Shown in pieces: positions 11,376 to 21,679 of a DNA stretch of 64,000 nucleotides. This stretch comes from Hydrangea macrophylla (Eukaryota > Streptophyta > Magnoliopsida > Cornales > Hydrangeaceae), in NCBI GenBank assembly GCA_033977485.1, contig CM066988.1:5168501-5232500 (forward strand). Direction: 5' to 3'. A program made the translations under genes and the position numbers. Position 1 is the stretch's first letter. Each line of letters begins with the position of its first letter. The notes under the pieces were generated by a model. The model did no database searches, was not told where the DNA came from, and saw nothing but the letters and a program-made list of their open reading frames with translations.

Positions 11376-11482
11376 TCTCTCTCTCTCTCTCCCTCTCTCC
11401 TTCTTCTCTGTATCTCTTCTCTTCTCCTCTCTGTCTTTTTCTTTCTCTTCTTCTTCTTCTTCTTCTTCTTCTTCTTCTTCTT
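11376..11482. repeat. CT-rich and (TTC)n microsatellite
   Basis: (CT)n gives way to (CTT)n between 11376 and 11482 inside the LTR. The poly-Leu/poly-Lys ORFs predicted on both strands are artefacts of it. Confidence 0.93.
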
Positions 11483-11703
11483 CCTGTCCTTCTCTCCTAA
11501 CCCAAGAGTATATATATATATATCACACATACATATACACACGGTTATATATATATATGGAACATACATACACCAACTCTCTCTAAACTCTCCTCTACCT
11601 TCCCCTGAACTGCCAAACACCCAAACACACAAAACATACATATATATGGGGAGGGGAAAAGAGTAGGTGGTAGCTTTTGCGGGATAAGAATAATAACACT
11701 TTC

Positions 11704-11890
11704 GATCGATCGAAGTGAGTTCAGTCGCTTGAGAATAGGTCCGTCAAGGTTTGATCGATTGAAAGGAGTTCAATCACTTAAGAAAGGGTATAAGTCACAG
11801 AATTAGGTCGGTAGAGTTTCGATCAATTGAACGAGTTTGATTGCTTGAGAATACAAAAGTTTAAGCGATCGAGAAGACTTCGATTGAAAT
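11704..11890. repeat. Degenerate GATCGATT palindrome pairs, second cluster
   Basis: Copies near 11704/11722, 11753/11771, 11821/11839 and about 11864/11881 form pairs 17-18 bp apart. The second member of each pair is usually degenerate (for example TCAGTCGCTTGAG, TTGATTGCTTGAG). Confidence 0.75.
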
Positions 11891-11969
11891 CAAGAAAGGT
11901 TCTTCACCAAGGGTTCACACAAGCATACAGGATTACATAACCACGTATCCAAAAATATAGGGTATTACA

Positions 11970-12503
11970 TCCATTGCATACTCTATGGGGTGCTTTGCAG
12001 TCCTTACTGATATGACCATGCTTGCCATAGTTATAACAGAGAATGCTCAGCCGGTTGTAGTTCTTGGGAGCTTGGCAGTCCTTAGCCAAATGACCTGGCT
12101 TTCCGCAGTAAAAGCATCCGCCAGTATTGCCTCTAGTGGCAGCAGGTAGTCCTTATAAGGGAGGTGCTTGGGTTACAACATTGAGATTCTGGGAAAACGT
12201 AGGTTGTGGCTTCCTTCGCCAATCCAGTTGAGCGTGTTCTCTTGGAATTGCATCAGAGTCGTTGGTTATTCCTAGGTGGCGGTCGATTTTCAAAGTGTCC
12301 GTAATCTCGACCGTTCATATCCTCATAACCGATTGCCATGCCTACCATAGTCTTAAAATTCTGGCCTTGATGATTCAGAGTCATCCATTGTAGCGATAGG
12401 GAGAGGACTTGGTGATACTGTTTGTTCTTCTTCTCTGGGGTGTCGATCATATGGAGTGCAAATCGGGACAACCGTTTGAACTGCAATGTATACACCCTCA
12501 CCT
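11970..12503 (-). pseudogene. Gag fragment of an older Del/Tekay-like element, split by element A
   Basis: From 12503 downward the minus strand encodes VYTLQFKRLSRFALHMIDTP and later two CCHC knuckles: CFYCGKPGHLAKDC near 12130-12090 and CYNYGKHGHISKDC just below (second Cys replaced by Tyr). A frame change lies near 12200. The coding sequence stops abruptly at 11970, where the LTR of element A begins, and upstream it is lost at a fold-back element at about 12503. It is a relic of a related retroelement that served as insertion target. Confidence 0.78.
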
Positions 12504-12668
12504 TCCTAAATCTAAATCCCAAATCCTCATCCCAAATGATGTGGCACAAATCAAAATTTAGTAGGCCCAATGACCACTGTGGGGTTACTATAACATTCTC
12601 CAATCAAAATATAGTAGACTCACTCCCACATCATTTGGGATAGGGATATGAGATTTAGATTTGGGAAG
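12503..12668. mobile_element. Fold-back MITE (about 166 bp)
   Basis: Two arms of about 42 bp are inverted copies: left TAAATCTAAATCCCAAATCC continuing to CCCAAATGATGTGG, and right CCACATCATTTGGGATAGGG continuing to GAGATTTAGATTTGGGA. No clear target duplication was found, so the superfamily is unassigned. It truncates the gag relic. Confidence 0.75.
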
Positions 12669-13415
12669 CATAGCATTTACTCTGAGCTCTCTCTATATAT
12701 GTATATATGTGTGTGTGTGTGTGTGTGTGACCCTCACACATTGTCAGTCATTCACACACACAATTTTTGGGAAGTGTGAAAATTTGGGGCTGCCAATTGG
12801 GCATTTATGTGGTATGTGCAGGACCAATTTAAAATTTTTTTTTTGGGTTCTTTTTTTCAAAAGAGTGAAATTTATTAAAAAAAAAAAATTTTTTGTGATC
12901 ATGCCAATGCTACATGGGTGCTCAGCACCCCCCTTGCTGCCGAGGATCCTTTCCCGAAAATTTGTGTTGTGGTGGGAAAGTAAGAAGGAAGAGAGCAGAA
13001 TATTTCTGAACTAAAAAATAGGATAATTCTATAGACACAATATTCCCACAATTTTTTACTCACAACCTCTCTCTCTCGTAGTAAACACTGTGGAGGCCAC
13101 TAACCTGCATCCAAAGCTTGGATTCTCTTCTTTACTCAAAGTGAGTAATTTACATGCTTTATTTTCATTGTTGTTTGGGCTCAATTAAGTGAATTCCATG
13201 TGGGTTTTTTTAACTAATTAGAACAACCTAAACTCAAACTTTCTCAAGAATATGAATCTGTCCAGAGAAGTCTTAATTTGTCCTACATTCCAGATCATTT
13301 TTGACTTAGATACCACGTGATTTTGAATTTGTCAAAACTACATAGTTGTAGGCCTTTCAGCTCTCTTTCTAAATCTGGAAACCTTGCATCATTATAAGCT
13401 TTGAGAAAAAAGACA
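12669..13415. other. AT-rich spacer, no gene seen
   Basis: Contains a (TG)n run at about 12706-12729, homopolymer tracts near 12832-12890 and a short motif TTGCTGCCGAGGATCCT at 12934-12950 that recurs at 48657. No coding potential was recognised. Confidence 0.6.
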
Positions 13416-13755
13416 GGGTATATTACATTTCCCACCTTTATAGTTTGGGTGTAATTTTACTTTTGTCCATGCATTTTCAATTTTGTCACTTTGGTCCTTA
13501 TAGTTCCATTTCGGTTCAATATAGTCAAATCATGAAAATCTTAATCAAATTTTGACAGAATAGGTTATGCGAGGTATCATTAGAGGTATAATGGTAAATT
13601 AACTTAGAGAAGTTACACTTTACACACCTATCTTGAACATAAATTTGTCAAAAATTGTAAGAAAAATTGATGAATGGACTACATTGTACTTAAACTGAAA
13701 CAAAAAGGACCAAATTGAAAACCCAAGCCATAAGGGTGTAAAGTGTAATTTAATT
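13416..13755. mobile_element. Mutator-like long-TIR MITE
   Basis: Long imperfect terminal inverted repeats run from GGGTATATTACATTTCCCAC at the left to AAGGGTGTAAAGTGTAATTT at the right, with TATAGTTTGGG matching CCCAAGCCATA. A second, more truncated copy of the same family is at 31048-31683. Target duplication was not resolved. Confidence 0.68.
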
Positions 13756-13823
13756 ATGGCAATTATACTAGGACTGTGTAAGGGTTGGTGGTTGCTGCTA
13801 TGTGCCCAGTTGAGACACGTTTT

Positions 13824-14403
13824 TAGGGATGGCAACGGGTCAGAGTTGGTATGAAGTCCCCCTATACCAACTCCTACTTCGTTTATTTTCTTCCTACTCC
13901 AACTCCGCCCTATCCCGTTTAAGTAAAATACCAACTCCTACTCCACTCCTACTCCGTTTATTATTGGGTACTCCTATTATACTCCTACTCCGTTTGCTAA
14001 TCACCATTCCAAAATTAAATGCTCTTTTATAATTCAAAACCCACTTATATTTTGGCTTGATTTCCTAAAAATCACTCATGCAAATGATTCTAAATTTGTT
14101 AATCACAATTCAGAAATTAAATATTAATACTAAAGACAAAGAGATGTGTATATATGCCCTGATTTTTTGTAAATAATTGTAACTATGAGGGTGGTTTAAT
14201 AACTTAATGATTTAATCGGGGCGGGGCGGGTTGGGTTTTAAACGGTAGTATTTCATGGATACCAACTCCGCCCCGACTCCTATAGGGTTTTTGTTTTTTC
14301 ATACCAAATCCACTTCTACTCCTATTATAACTCCTCCAAACCCGTTCCATTAAGAACAGAGTAAGGCGGAGGTCCAGCGGAGCAGAAAAAATTGCCATCC
14401 CTA
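13824..14403. mobile_element. Non-autonomous hAT element with TAGGGATGGCAA termini
   Basis: The termini are TAGGGATGGCAA and TTGCCATCCCTA, flanked by the perfect 8-bp direct repeat CACGTTTT (13816-13823 and 14404-14411), the target-duplication size of hAT elements. The 580-bp interior has no transposase. It is rich in degenerate ACTCCTACTCC words on one side and the inverse on the other. Short ORFs predicted inside are not real genes. Confidence 0.9.
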
Positions 14404-14411
14404 CACGTTTT

Positions 14412-16190
14412 GATTAGTTTTTGATTAGTTTAATGAAATACTCAAAACTACAAAGTGGTAGGTCGATCTGGAAGTCTAGTTTTCGGAACTGCAAAGTTTG
14501 AATGATTTGGGGATTCGGGTAAAAAGTTATGGCCTAAACTCTATCTGCCAAAACTGTGTTGGCTGCAATTTCAGAGGGGGTTGGGTCAGGTGTTTGGGCT
14601 TGGGTACAAAAGCATATGTGATCTAGTTTATGGGTCAGTTAATAAGCTTAGTCAACAAGGCCCATAGGCTAGTCAAACAGGCTCCCAAACGTTGAATAAA
14701 ATCATAAATACTGGGCTTGGGCTGTTTGGGAGAGTTTTTAATTACCATAGGTTGGTTTTTTGGGCCATCTAATGGGTATAGGGTAAAATCTGTCCAATTA
14801 AATAGGCCCACAATGTTTAGAAAAGTCACAGATTTGTGACTGTTTGAGTGGTGAGTCTATGATGATGTTGGGCTGGGTTTTTATACGGTTTGGGCCTGAA
14901 ATAAAACTTAGGTCCAGCCCCAAGTTTGGATGGCCTTTAAAAATGGGCCATTTGGGCTTAAGGTTTAGGGCTTGAAACTACGGTATTGTGAGGCCTTAAA
15001 CATTTGCACTTTTGAGTGGTTGTACACTCAGCGTAGGGAGATTGTACGATGAGTTTTGGGAGTTATACCTTCCCTTTTTAGGTAAGTAACAAGTAGAGAT
15101 TGACGGAGGGTACCTTGTGTTGTATTCGACATATTAAGCGTCACTTTCAATGCATTGAGCTATATATTTTACTTATTAAATCTTGTACCTCGAGGATCGA
15201 GTGCTTGTACCTTGAGTTTAAGTCCCTAGTTTAAGTCCTAGTACCTTACGCTTGTGCATCAGTAAAATGAAATTGAACGCTTGTGAATGATAAACATGTG
15301 TTGGGCTACTAGAAACGTATTCAAAGGCTTAAATATTAAAAACAATTGTGTATGCATCAGAGTGTGAATATATCAAATAGTCAAGAATTAAAACAACAAA
15401 GGGAATAGAGAAAAGAGAAAAGAGAGCTAGATTTTCTCATAACACCAAATCTAAATCTGAATGAATGAATACAATAGAAAAAGGAAGAGACAATAATAGT
15501 ATATCTAGGTATAAAGTATTTGCCCTAATATAAAGTAAAAGACTAAACTACCTTAAAGCTAAATAAAACTAATTCTAATAGCTAACTCTAATAGAGAGTT
15601 CGGACTCGAAGAGATGCAATTGTTAACAGATTATATAGTTAATTGTAATGTTTGTATCTGGCCTGAGTTTTGCTATGTGAATATTACATTATGATTATTA
15701 CCAGATGGGCATAAACTGTAATTTGAATGGTGTTGACTTTTGTTAAATAAAATTTCAGTATTATTGTGGATGGGTGAGACCTAGTGCAGGCCAGGGAATA
15801 GTACTCTACATGCATGGCAATAGATAATCTAAATGATTGTGCGCCAGTTGACCCTGACGACTAAGATCTGGTGAATTTCGTAGTATGTGCACATAATATA
15901 ATATATATCATGATATCCAGAGTTTCTACAAGGTGCATGTAATGAGCCAATTGGTTGGTGTAGGATTGATGTCAAGTTGTGAAATCAGATGCTAGAATTG
16001 AATGGCAAAGTAGTGTGTACGCATGTACACTGGAAGCAAGGAGGGTCCTGCTGATGTATTTTTAATTGGTTATAGCTCGTGATATTTTATTTAGATTTAA
16101 ATTTGTAACTGGTTAATCAGTACTATTAACATATCTTGGAAATATATAAGATATCATGCATGTAGTAAATTGTTATGTTTCAGGGAGTCC
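14412..16190. other. Gene-free stretch with possible relic LTR sequence
   Basis: No convincing coding region. The block at about 14880-15260 (ending GGTACCTTGTGTTGTATTCG and onward) and the block at about 15640-16080 look like old LTR sequence of chromovirus type by their composition and phrase content. No termini, primer site or target duplication could be found, so this is a weak inference. Confidence 0.35.
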
Positions 16191-16203
16191 GAAAAAAGAG
16201 GCT

Positions 16204-16582
16204 AAACTGAGATGGCATTACAAGCGGGTTTCCAGTCCTTCAATGTGGAAACTGATTCGCGTGCTCTTTAACCATTGACAGTTTTAACAGCTTGGACACT
16301 GAGTTTTCGCCCTTTGGTAACGTTCTTTATGCAGCCAAAGTTAATGCAAGTCATGGTAACATTTGTTCTTGCACTCATATATGTCCGACGGGACTTGAAT
16401 CAAGTGGCTCGTCATTTACCGCGTTTAGCTATTGTTCCAGGGAGTTTTCATGTTTGGCTCGAGGAGTTTCTGCCTCAAGTGTCTCAATTTGTTAGTAAGG
16501 ACCTTATCGTCTTCTTTGGAAATTTAATGAAATCCTTCCTTTTCCTTCAAAGAAAAAAAAAAAAGAAAAAGAAAAAAAAAAG
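16204..16582 (+). pseudogene. LINE-type RNase H domain remnant with poly-A tail
   Basis: Conceptual translation across frames gives ALQAGFQSFNVETDSRAL, then VRRDLNQVARHLPRLA and WLEEFLPQVSQFVSKDL. This resembles the RNase H domain (reverse-transcriptase-like RVT_3 family) at the end of plant L1 LINE ORF2: an E-x-D-S segment, an R-x-x-N-x-V-A-H-like segment with His changed to Arg, and a final acidic D. Stops and a frame change near 16270 show it is decayed. An A-rich tail (16551-16582) ends it, as expected for a LINE 3' end. A domesticated plant RNase H-like gene fragment is an alternative. Confidence 0.6.
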
Positions 16583-16601
16583 ATTGGAGAATATTGTATT
16601 A

Positions 16602-16779
16602 GAAAATACTTTTGCTCACCCAAAAAATGGTTCACCAATGCTCACTGAAGCATCCCATTGGCCAATGCAGTGGGACCCATTAAACAATGTTGTTTAATCC
16701 TAAGTCCCACTACATTGGCCAATGAGATGCTTGGGTGAGCATTGGTGAACCATTTTTTGGATGAGCAAAAATGCTCTCA
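16602..16779. mobile_element. hAT-like MITE (178 bp)
   Basis: Arms of about 65 bp are near-perfect inverted repeats (TTTTGCTCACCCAAAAAATG against CATTTTTTGGATGAGCAAAA). The 8-bp direct repeat TTGTATTA flanks it (16594-16601 and 16780-16787). It has no coding capacity. Confidence 0.87.
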
Positions 16780-16925
16780 TTGTATTACTGTATGAACGTG
16801 CCTTTTGTATTATCTTAAGTTGTGTTATATTTATTGCTTCTATATATGCATTCGATGTTTGAATTTTTTTTTACTTACTTGGATTATGGCTGGACACATA
16901 CTACAGGATTATATTTTATGATATA

Positions 16926-18513
16926 TGTGTGAGTTCTTTTTTAGTGTGGGTGAGGTGTGAAGAGAGGTATAACACGTAGGCAGGCTAGTGAGTATAAGAT
17001 ATAGTAAAATAATAGAAAAGTAGTATCACAGTCAGATAGGTCCCAGAGAGGACATAGCTCGAGTGAGAGCCAAGGTAGTTCAAATGAGAGAGAGAGAGAA
17101 GCAGTAGGTGTCCTAAGGTGAGGATATGAGTGGAAGGTATGGAAGGAGTGAATGTGGAGGAGGAGTGGTAGGTAAGGTGTTAGTGAAGGTGGAGGAGGAG
17201 TGGTAAGTAAGGTGTGAGTGAAGGTGGAGGAGGAGTGGTCGGTAATAGTAAGGAGGGTGTGATAACTTGATTAATTGCTCAAGCTTCAGGTTGATTCTGG
17301 TTGTTGGACGTATTGAATGAGGCTGGTATTTATAGCAGAGTTGTGAGGGTATATGGTATAATTGGAGGCTCTGTGGGAGTGGTGTGATGGCACTCTAGGA
17401 GAGGTCCCTCTGTCTAAGGTAGGTGAGGGCCTTAAATGCTTATGTTTAAGGTAGTTGAGGGCATTCAATGGGATTTGACCAGCCGATGGTTAAGCAATGA
17501 CGGGTCATGTAGAACATCAAAGCTGGCATTGTTGAGTGGCAGGTGATGTATGTGTGTCAACGAAAGGGTGGCTTGTTATTGGTTGCATAGGGTTAAACAA
17601 GGGAGTGTATCAAGATCATGTTATTGGTCTGCAGAAGGTTAAGCGAGGGAGTGTATCGAGAGTTAAGCAAAGTAGTGTATCAAGATCATGCTATTGGTCT
17701 GCAGAAGGTTAAGTGAGGGAGTGTATCGAGGGTTAAGCAAGGGAGTGTATCAAGATTATGATATTGGTCTACAGAAGGTTAAGCTAGGGCGTGTATCAAG
17801 ATCATGCTATTGGTCTGCAGAAGGTTAAGAAAAAGTGATAAGACAATGGAGGGTCCAAGGCTCAGCAGGTCTTAAGGCCATGGGGCTTTCTAATTGGCCA
17901 TGGGCTGAAAGATGTAGGGCACGTGAAGGTCACGTGTCTCTCTCTCTCTTTGGAACCAACCCTAATTCTGCTTAGGAGGCATAAGTTAGGGAGACACCCT
18001 TGACTCTAGCCACCTAACCACGAGCTCTCGAGATCCCAATGGGGCAGGCCACCCTTAAGTACTGTCCGGACCAAGGGTGGTTGGCCCAAGTGTGAGTATG
18101 TGTGCTGGTGTATTAATTATGGGTTCCTGCTATGGCCCCTGGGAGCTGAGACTCTCATTGAGGTAGAGGTCTTGAGCGTTGGAGTTGCGCTTAGCATTGG
18201 GCCTTCCTGGGGTTCATGGAGGGACCCTCCCATTATGGGCTTGCTCCTGTGGAATGCCCCAAGTATTGGAGTTACAGCATAGGCCGCCCCTTATTACGGG
18301 CTAGGCCCCTTAAGATGCCCTAAGTATTGGAGTTACAGCGTGGGCCTCCCCTCATTATGGGCTAGGTTCCTTAAGATGCCCCCAAGTAGTTGAGTTGCAG
18401 GACCTGGCTAAGTGATCTATGTAGACATATAAGTAAAGATGACGTTGTAGACACATTTCCCTTTTGGTGATGTATGCAATTACCACGTGGCAGTGTAATA
18501 AGCATTACTTACA
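16926..18513 (-). repeat. 3' LTR of the non-autonomous element
   Basis: The 1588-bp LTR begins TGTGTGAGTTCTTTTTTAG and ends GCATTACTTACA on the plus strand. It aligns throughout with 23372-24960 with only scattered substitutions and small indels. It contains internal tandem units at 17590-17830 (GGTCTGCAGAAGGTTAAG) and 18230-18390 (AAGTATTGGAGTTACAGC). Confidence 0.95.
17590..17830. repeat. Minisatellite inside the 3' LTR
   Basis: About 60-70 bp units built on GTGTATCAAGATCATGCTAT and GGTCTGCAGAAGGTTAAG are repeated four to five times. The same array is present at about 24035-24275 in the other LTR. Confidence 0.88.
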
Positions 18514-18526
18514 TTAGCCCCCCTGT
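18514..18526 (-). other. Polypurine tract of the non-autonomous element
   Basis: The minus strand reads ACAGGGGGGCTAA immediately before the LTR start TGTAAGTAATGC. It would prime plus-strand cDNA and supports leftward orientation. Confidence 0.7.
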
Positions 18527-18889
18527 CCGTATGACAAGTGCGCAGTACGTGGCAGGCGGACATAACTTTAAAAATGTGTGTTTGTAGTATATGGTTATGT
18601 CTCTGGTTGATGGGCAATTCTTGCTTTGCAGGCTTTAAGTGACTTAAACTTCTCGTGGCTGCTGATTACACTGATGTAGTTGACTTAGTGGCTGGATGAT
18701 TTTTAGGCGCGAAGACTGGTTTTTGGTTTGCAGGTGCTGCGATTGTTAATTTTCTAGATGTTTGTGGAGAAGTTGTAATAGTACGATGTATTTTGAGATT
18801 GTTAACGGAAGAAATTTTGGGGAGTGTTAATTCTATGGATTAACATTTTGTTATCTGGGATGGCAAATTTAGCTATCATTTTGGTGTAA

Positions 18890-19330
18890 TGGTGGAGAAT
18901 ATGATGTGCCCAGGTGATGTAGGGGGAGAGTGTGATACTCATGCAGCCTGAGCGTTGTAGAGGGATGATGTGCCCTGGTGATGTAGGGGGAGAGTGTGAT
19001 ACTCGTGCCTTCTGAGTGTTGTAGGGGGAGAGTGTGATACTCGTGCCGCCCTGAGATGGAGAGCGCGATGGTCATGCCAACTAAGACTCAGAAAAGGGGA
19101 GGGTGTTAACCGTGCCGCCCTAACTAGCCTTGCAGGGAGAAAGTCGTGATGCTCGTGCCAACCCTGAGATGGAGAGCGCGATGCTCGTGCCACCTAAGAC
19201 TCAGAAAAGGGAAGGGTGTTACCCGTGCCGCCCTAACTAGCCTTGCAGGGGGAGAGTCGTGATGCTCGTGTCAATCCTGTGGTGAAGAGCGCGATGCTCG
19301 TGTCACCCTTCTCATACAGGTGGAGAACAA
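18890..19330. repeat. Tandem repeats around GATGCTCGTGCCACC
   Basis: Units with GAGAGTGTGATACTCGTGCC or GAGAGCGCGATGCTCGTGCC recur about eight to ten times, with higher-order copies such as the pair at 19063-19160 and 19170-19270. Three-frame ORFs here only translate the repeat. Confidence 0.85.
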
Positions 19331-19670
19331 GTTGCTCGTGCCACCATGATGAGGTCAATAAGGAGAAAACGAGGCTTGTGTAGATGATTACTTGTTCCCT
19401 TCTTCTTTTGAAACTGTGGCTTCATTTGATGGCCTGGGTAATTCCTAGGCAAGCTTAAATGTGTTGTTACGTCAAATCTCCCATATGGGTAGCTTTACAG
19501 GTAATTACATTACAGCCCATCGTAGGCGAGCTCATATTCAATGTTATGTCAAATCTCCCATAGGTAGCTTTACAGGTAAAGGTAGCTTACTGGGGGCATA
19601 GTCATTAGTATTTGGCCATGACCTATTGGCTATTTTCTTCTTGGTTCTTGGGTCTCGTGGTTGTTTACCA

Positions 19671-19677
19671 TATAAAG
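19671..19677 (+). promoter_or_regulatory. TATA box for the antisense ORF
   Basis: TATAAAG lies 47 bp upstream of the ATG at 19718, preceded by a mixed pyrimidine-rich tract. It is a plausible core promoter for transcription opposite to the retroelement. Confidence 0.5.
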
Positions 19678-19717
19678 AGGCGATGTGTACCTCTTTGTCT
19701 TTCACGACTCTTTGACA

Positions 19718-20353
19718 ATGTCTATCTCCACGCATTCTGGGTCTTCACGCTCTATGTCCTCAACAGAAGGTCATTTGATTTTCACTCTTCTTGAGAAATT
19801 TGGAAACCTGCCTGATGGTGTATATGTGTGGCGTGGGATAAAATTGGTACAAACACTTCATACTTTCTTGGAGAGGTTATATGTGGAGCGTCCTGGCACG
19901 TTCGTGGATCTTAATATCCTTGATCTTGCTGAACAGACCCAAGTTTGTCGTAAACTTGGGCAGGTTATTCGAAGGATGGAGGGGACCACGTATGGCCAGG
20001 CTTCTTTTGAGTATTTTGGGGATCTCAGGGTGGAGTTGTGGGAATTGAGTACTAGCAATTTGCATGTGGCTTGGCTGATCGATTTTGTGGATCATGTCGT
20101 TTGGAAGTATCGACTCCTGGAAGTGTCTACTCGGAGAGAGTCGTTGGTTGCTGAGCGAGAGGGAGCTGAGCAGGCACTTTGTAATATGAGGGCTCGTATG
20201 ATTTGCCAGTTCAATGCTCGCAAGAGAAGAGAGACTGATCGAACTCCAGAGGGGCGAGCGGAATCTAGAATGTATGGGGAAAAAGAGCAGGCGCTAATGA
20301 CGGAGCTGAGGAGGGTGGAGGAGGCGTTGGTCAGTGCAGTAGCTTTGGAGTAA
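19718..20353 (+). CDS. Antisense ORF of the non-autonomous LTR element, unknown function, coiled-coil C-terminus
   Basis: The 211-residue frame starts at the first ATG after a TATA box (MSISTHSGSSRSMSSTEGHL); an upstream GTG at 19685 is a less likely start. It runs antisense to the LTR element, close to its 3' LTR. The N-terminal half has FGNLPDGVYVWRGIKLVQTL and LDLAEQTQVCRKLGQVIRRM. The C-terminal half is charged and helical (RRESLVAEREGAEQALCNMR), probably a coiled coil. The layout (L-G-x-V-I, an E-L...W-L...V segment, then a coiled coil) loosely recalls the C-terminal part of plant MATH/coiled-coil (phospholipase-like) proteins; that is a weak resemblance. The same frame stays open after the TAA for 22 more codons, ending QGLFW, so the TAA may be a mutation. 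Codon use looks like real coding sequence, unlike the flanking minisatellites. Confidence 0.62.
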   Translation: MSISTHSGSSRSMSSTEGHLIFTLLEKFGNLPDGVYVWRGIKLVQTLHTFLERLYVERPGTFVDLNILDLAEQTQVCRKLGQVIRRMEGTTYGQASFEYFGDLRVELWELSTSNLHVAWLIDFVDHVVWKYRLLEVSTRRESLVAEREGAEQALCNMRARMICQFNARKRRETDRTPEGRAESRMYGEKEQALMTELRRVEEALVSAVALE

Positions 20354-20879
20354 CTTGCTAATTTGCATGTTCATACTGCTCCGGCTACAACCAACACTCC
20401 GGTGTCTCAAGGCTTGTTTTGGTAATCTGTCTCTTTTTGTTTTTGTTTTTACCTAAGCAATCTTGGGTTGTGATCGCGGTTTCTTCAAAAGATTACGCCT
20501 GTGTAACAATGTTGATGCTCTGCATCTCTTTATGCTTGAACCGTGTGCAACAATGTATTGTTCTATATCTTTCTTTGTTCTTGAATCACAAATCGTCCGC
20601 TTCTATGTTCAAAACACGGGTACTTCTTCTTTTTTGCAATTGGGACATTTCTTCCTCTTTTAGCTAACTTTACCCCCATGTTTAGAGAATATAGGCAGTT
20701 GAAAAGTTTTGGGGTCATTCTTTAATTAAAAAAAAAGAGAATTAGGGTCTTTTGTAACTTATTTTGTAAAAAAAAAAAAACATGGAGTGTTTTGTGATTT
20801 GAAAAGATTCTAGAGATGTCTCCATAATTTCTAAAAGTGCTGGAGTTGTGTTTCAAAATATACGAAATTGAGCCGTCTA

Positions 20880-21340
20880 TCTTGAGGAGGAGGTGATACC
20901 CTTGAGGGGGAGGTGATACCCTTGAGTAGAAGGTGACACACTTGGGAAGAAAGTGATTTTGGTGTAGTGACACCTTAGAGAAAGCGACCTCCTTGGTGTG
21001 GTAATAGTGGGGGGATTGGGAGGAGAGAGAAAGTGAGGGAGGTAGAAGGGGCGGTAGTATGATGACACTTGGGGAGAAAGTGATTTTGGTGTGATGACTC
21101 CTTGGAGAAAGTGACCTTGGTGTGGTGACACCTTGGAGAGTGATTTTGGTGTGGTGACACCTTGGAGAAAGTGACCTTGGTGTGGTGACACCTTGGAGAA
21201 AGTGATTTTGGTGTGGTGACACCTTAGACAAAGTGACTTTGGTGTGGTGACGCCTTGGAGAAAGTGACCCCCTTAATGTGGTGATAGTGGGGAAATTAGG
21301 AGCAGAGAGAAAGTGGGGGGTAGAAGGGACGGTAGTATAA
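20880..21340. repeat. Minisatellite of GTGACACCTTGGAGAAAGTGA units
   Basis: About ten units of roughly 34 bp, with core GGAGAAAGTGATTTTGGTGT, are repeated with small variation. The overlapping minus-strand ORFs rich in HHTK/SPR are translations of it and not proteins. Confidence 0.9.
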
Positions 21341-21679
21341 TGTAATATGAAACTTCCACCCCCTGAGTCTTGGAAGGGGGTCCGAAGGTGAAGGGGGGTC
21401 AATGCCCCCCTCCCTTTTTATTTTATTTTTATTTTTGGAGAAGGATGGAAGTAAAAAGTAAAAGTTAGGGATTTAGGAGAATTTAGAATATCATTCTTTG
21501 CTTTGTACTAAGAGCTAAATGAATTTGCGGAGAATTTAACCACTTTTTTTTTTTTTTTGAAGAAAGAGAAGGAAAAAAAAATGTGAGGAGATGGAGTGTT
21601 GATGTGAGGGGGCTGGCACTTGGATGTAAGAATATGAATATATATATATATATATATAATGCTTAACCATTTCACACAG

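Larger units (their letters stand above)
7638..11969 (-). mobile_element. Del/Tekay-like Ty3/gypsy element A (5' LTR, primer site, gag), interrupted by the Athila element
   Basis: On the minus strand the order is 5' LTR (11969-9540), an initiator-Met-type primer site (9532-9521), a leader, then gag (8810 to about 7640). At about 7640 the sequence breaks into the Athila LTR, so protease and pol are beyond the nested insertion and not in this window. LTR termini of the form TGTAATACCC...GGGGCATGACA, the TGGTATCAAAGC primer site and gag zinc knuckles support a chromovirus of the Del/Tekay type. Gag has several stops, so the copy is decayed. Confidence 0.78.
9540..11969 (-). repeat. 5' LTR of element A (2430 bp)
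   Basis: Plus-strand edges are TGTCATGCCCCG at 9540 and GGGTATTACA ending at 11969, i.e. TGTAATACCC...CATGACA on the element strand. It contains a 65-bp tandem duplication (9975-10104), two clusters of TTCGATCGATTGAA-type palindromes (11031-11168 and 11704-11890) and a CT/TTC microsatellite (11376-11482). No coding function is seen. Its outer edge splits a gag reading frame at 11970. Confidence 0.85.

Noticed and set aside
11123..11641. ORFs ending in poly-Leu or containing poly-Lys
   Set aside because: They are translations of the CT/TTC microsatellite in an LTR.
13829..14032. 67-residue Leu-rich ORF
   Set aside because: Lies inside a hAT MITE and follows its ACTCCTACTCC word repeats.
20722..21402. 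226-residue minus-strand ORF rich in HHTK/SPR
   Set aside because: It only translates the GGAGAAAGTGA minisatellite; composition and frame-independent repeats show no real protein.
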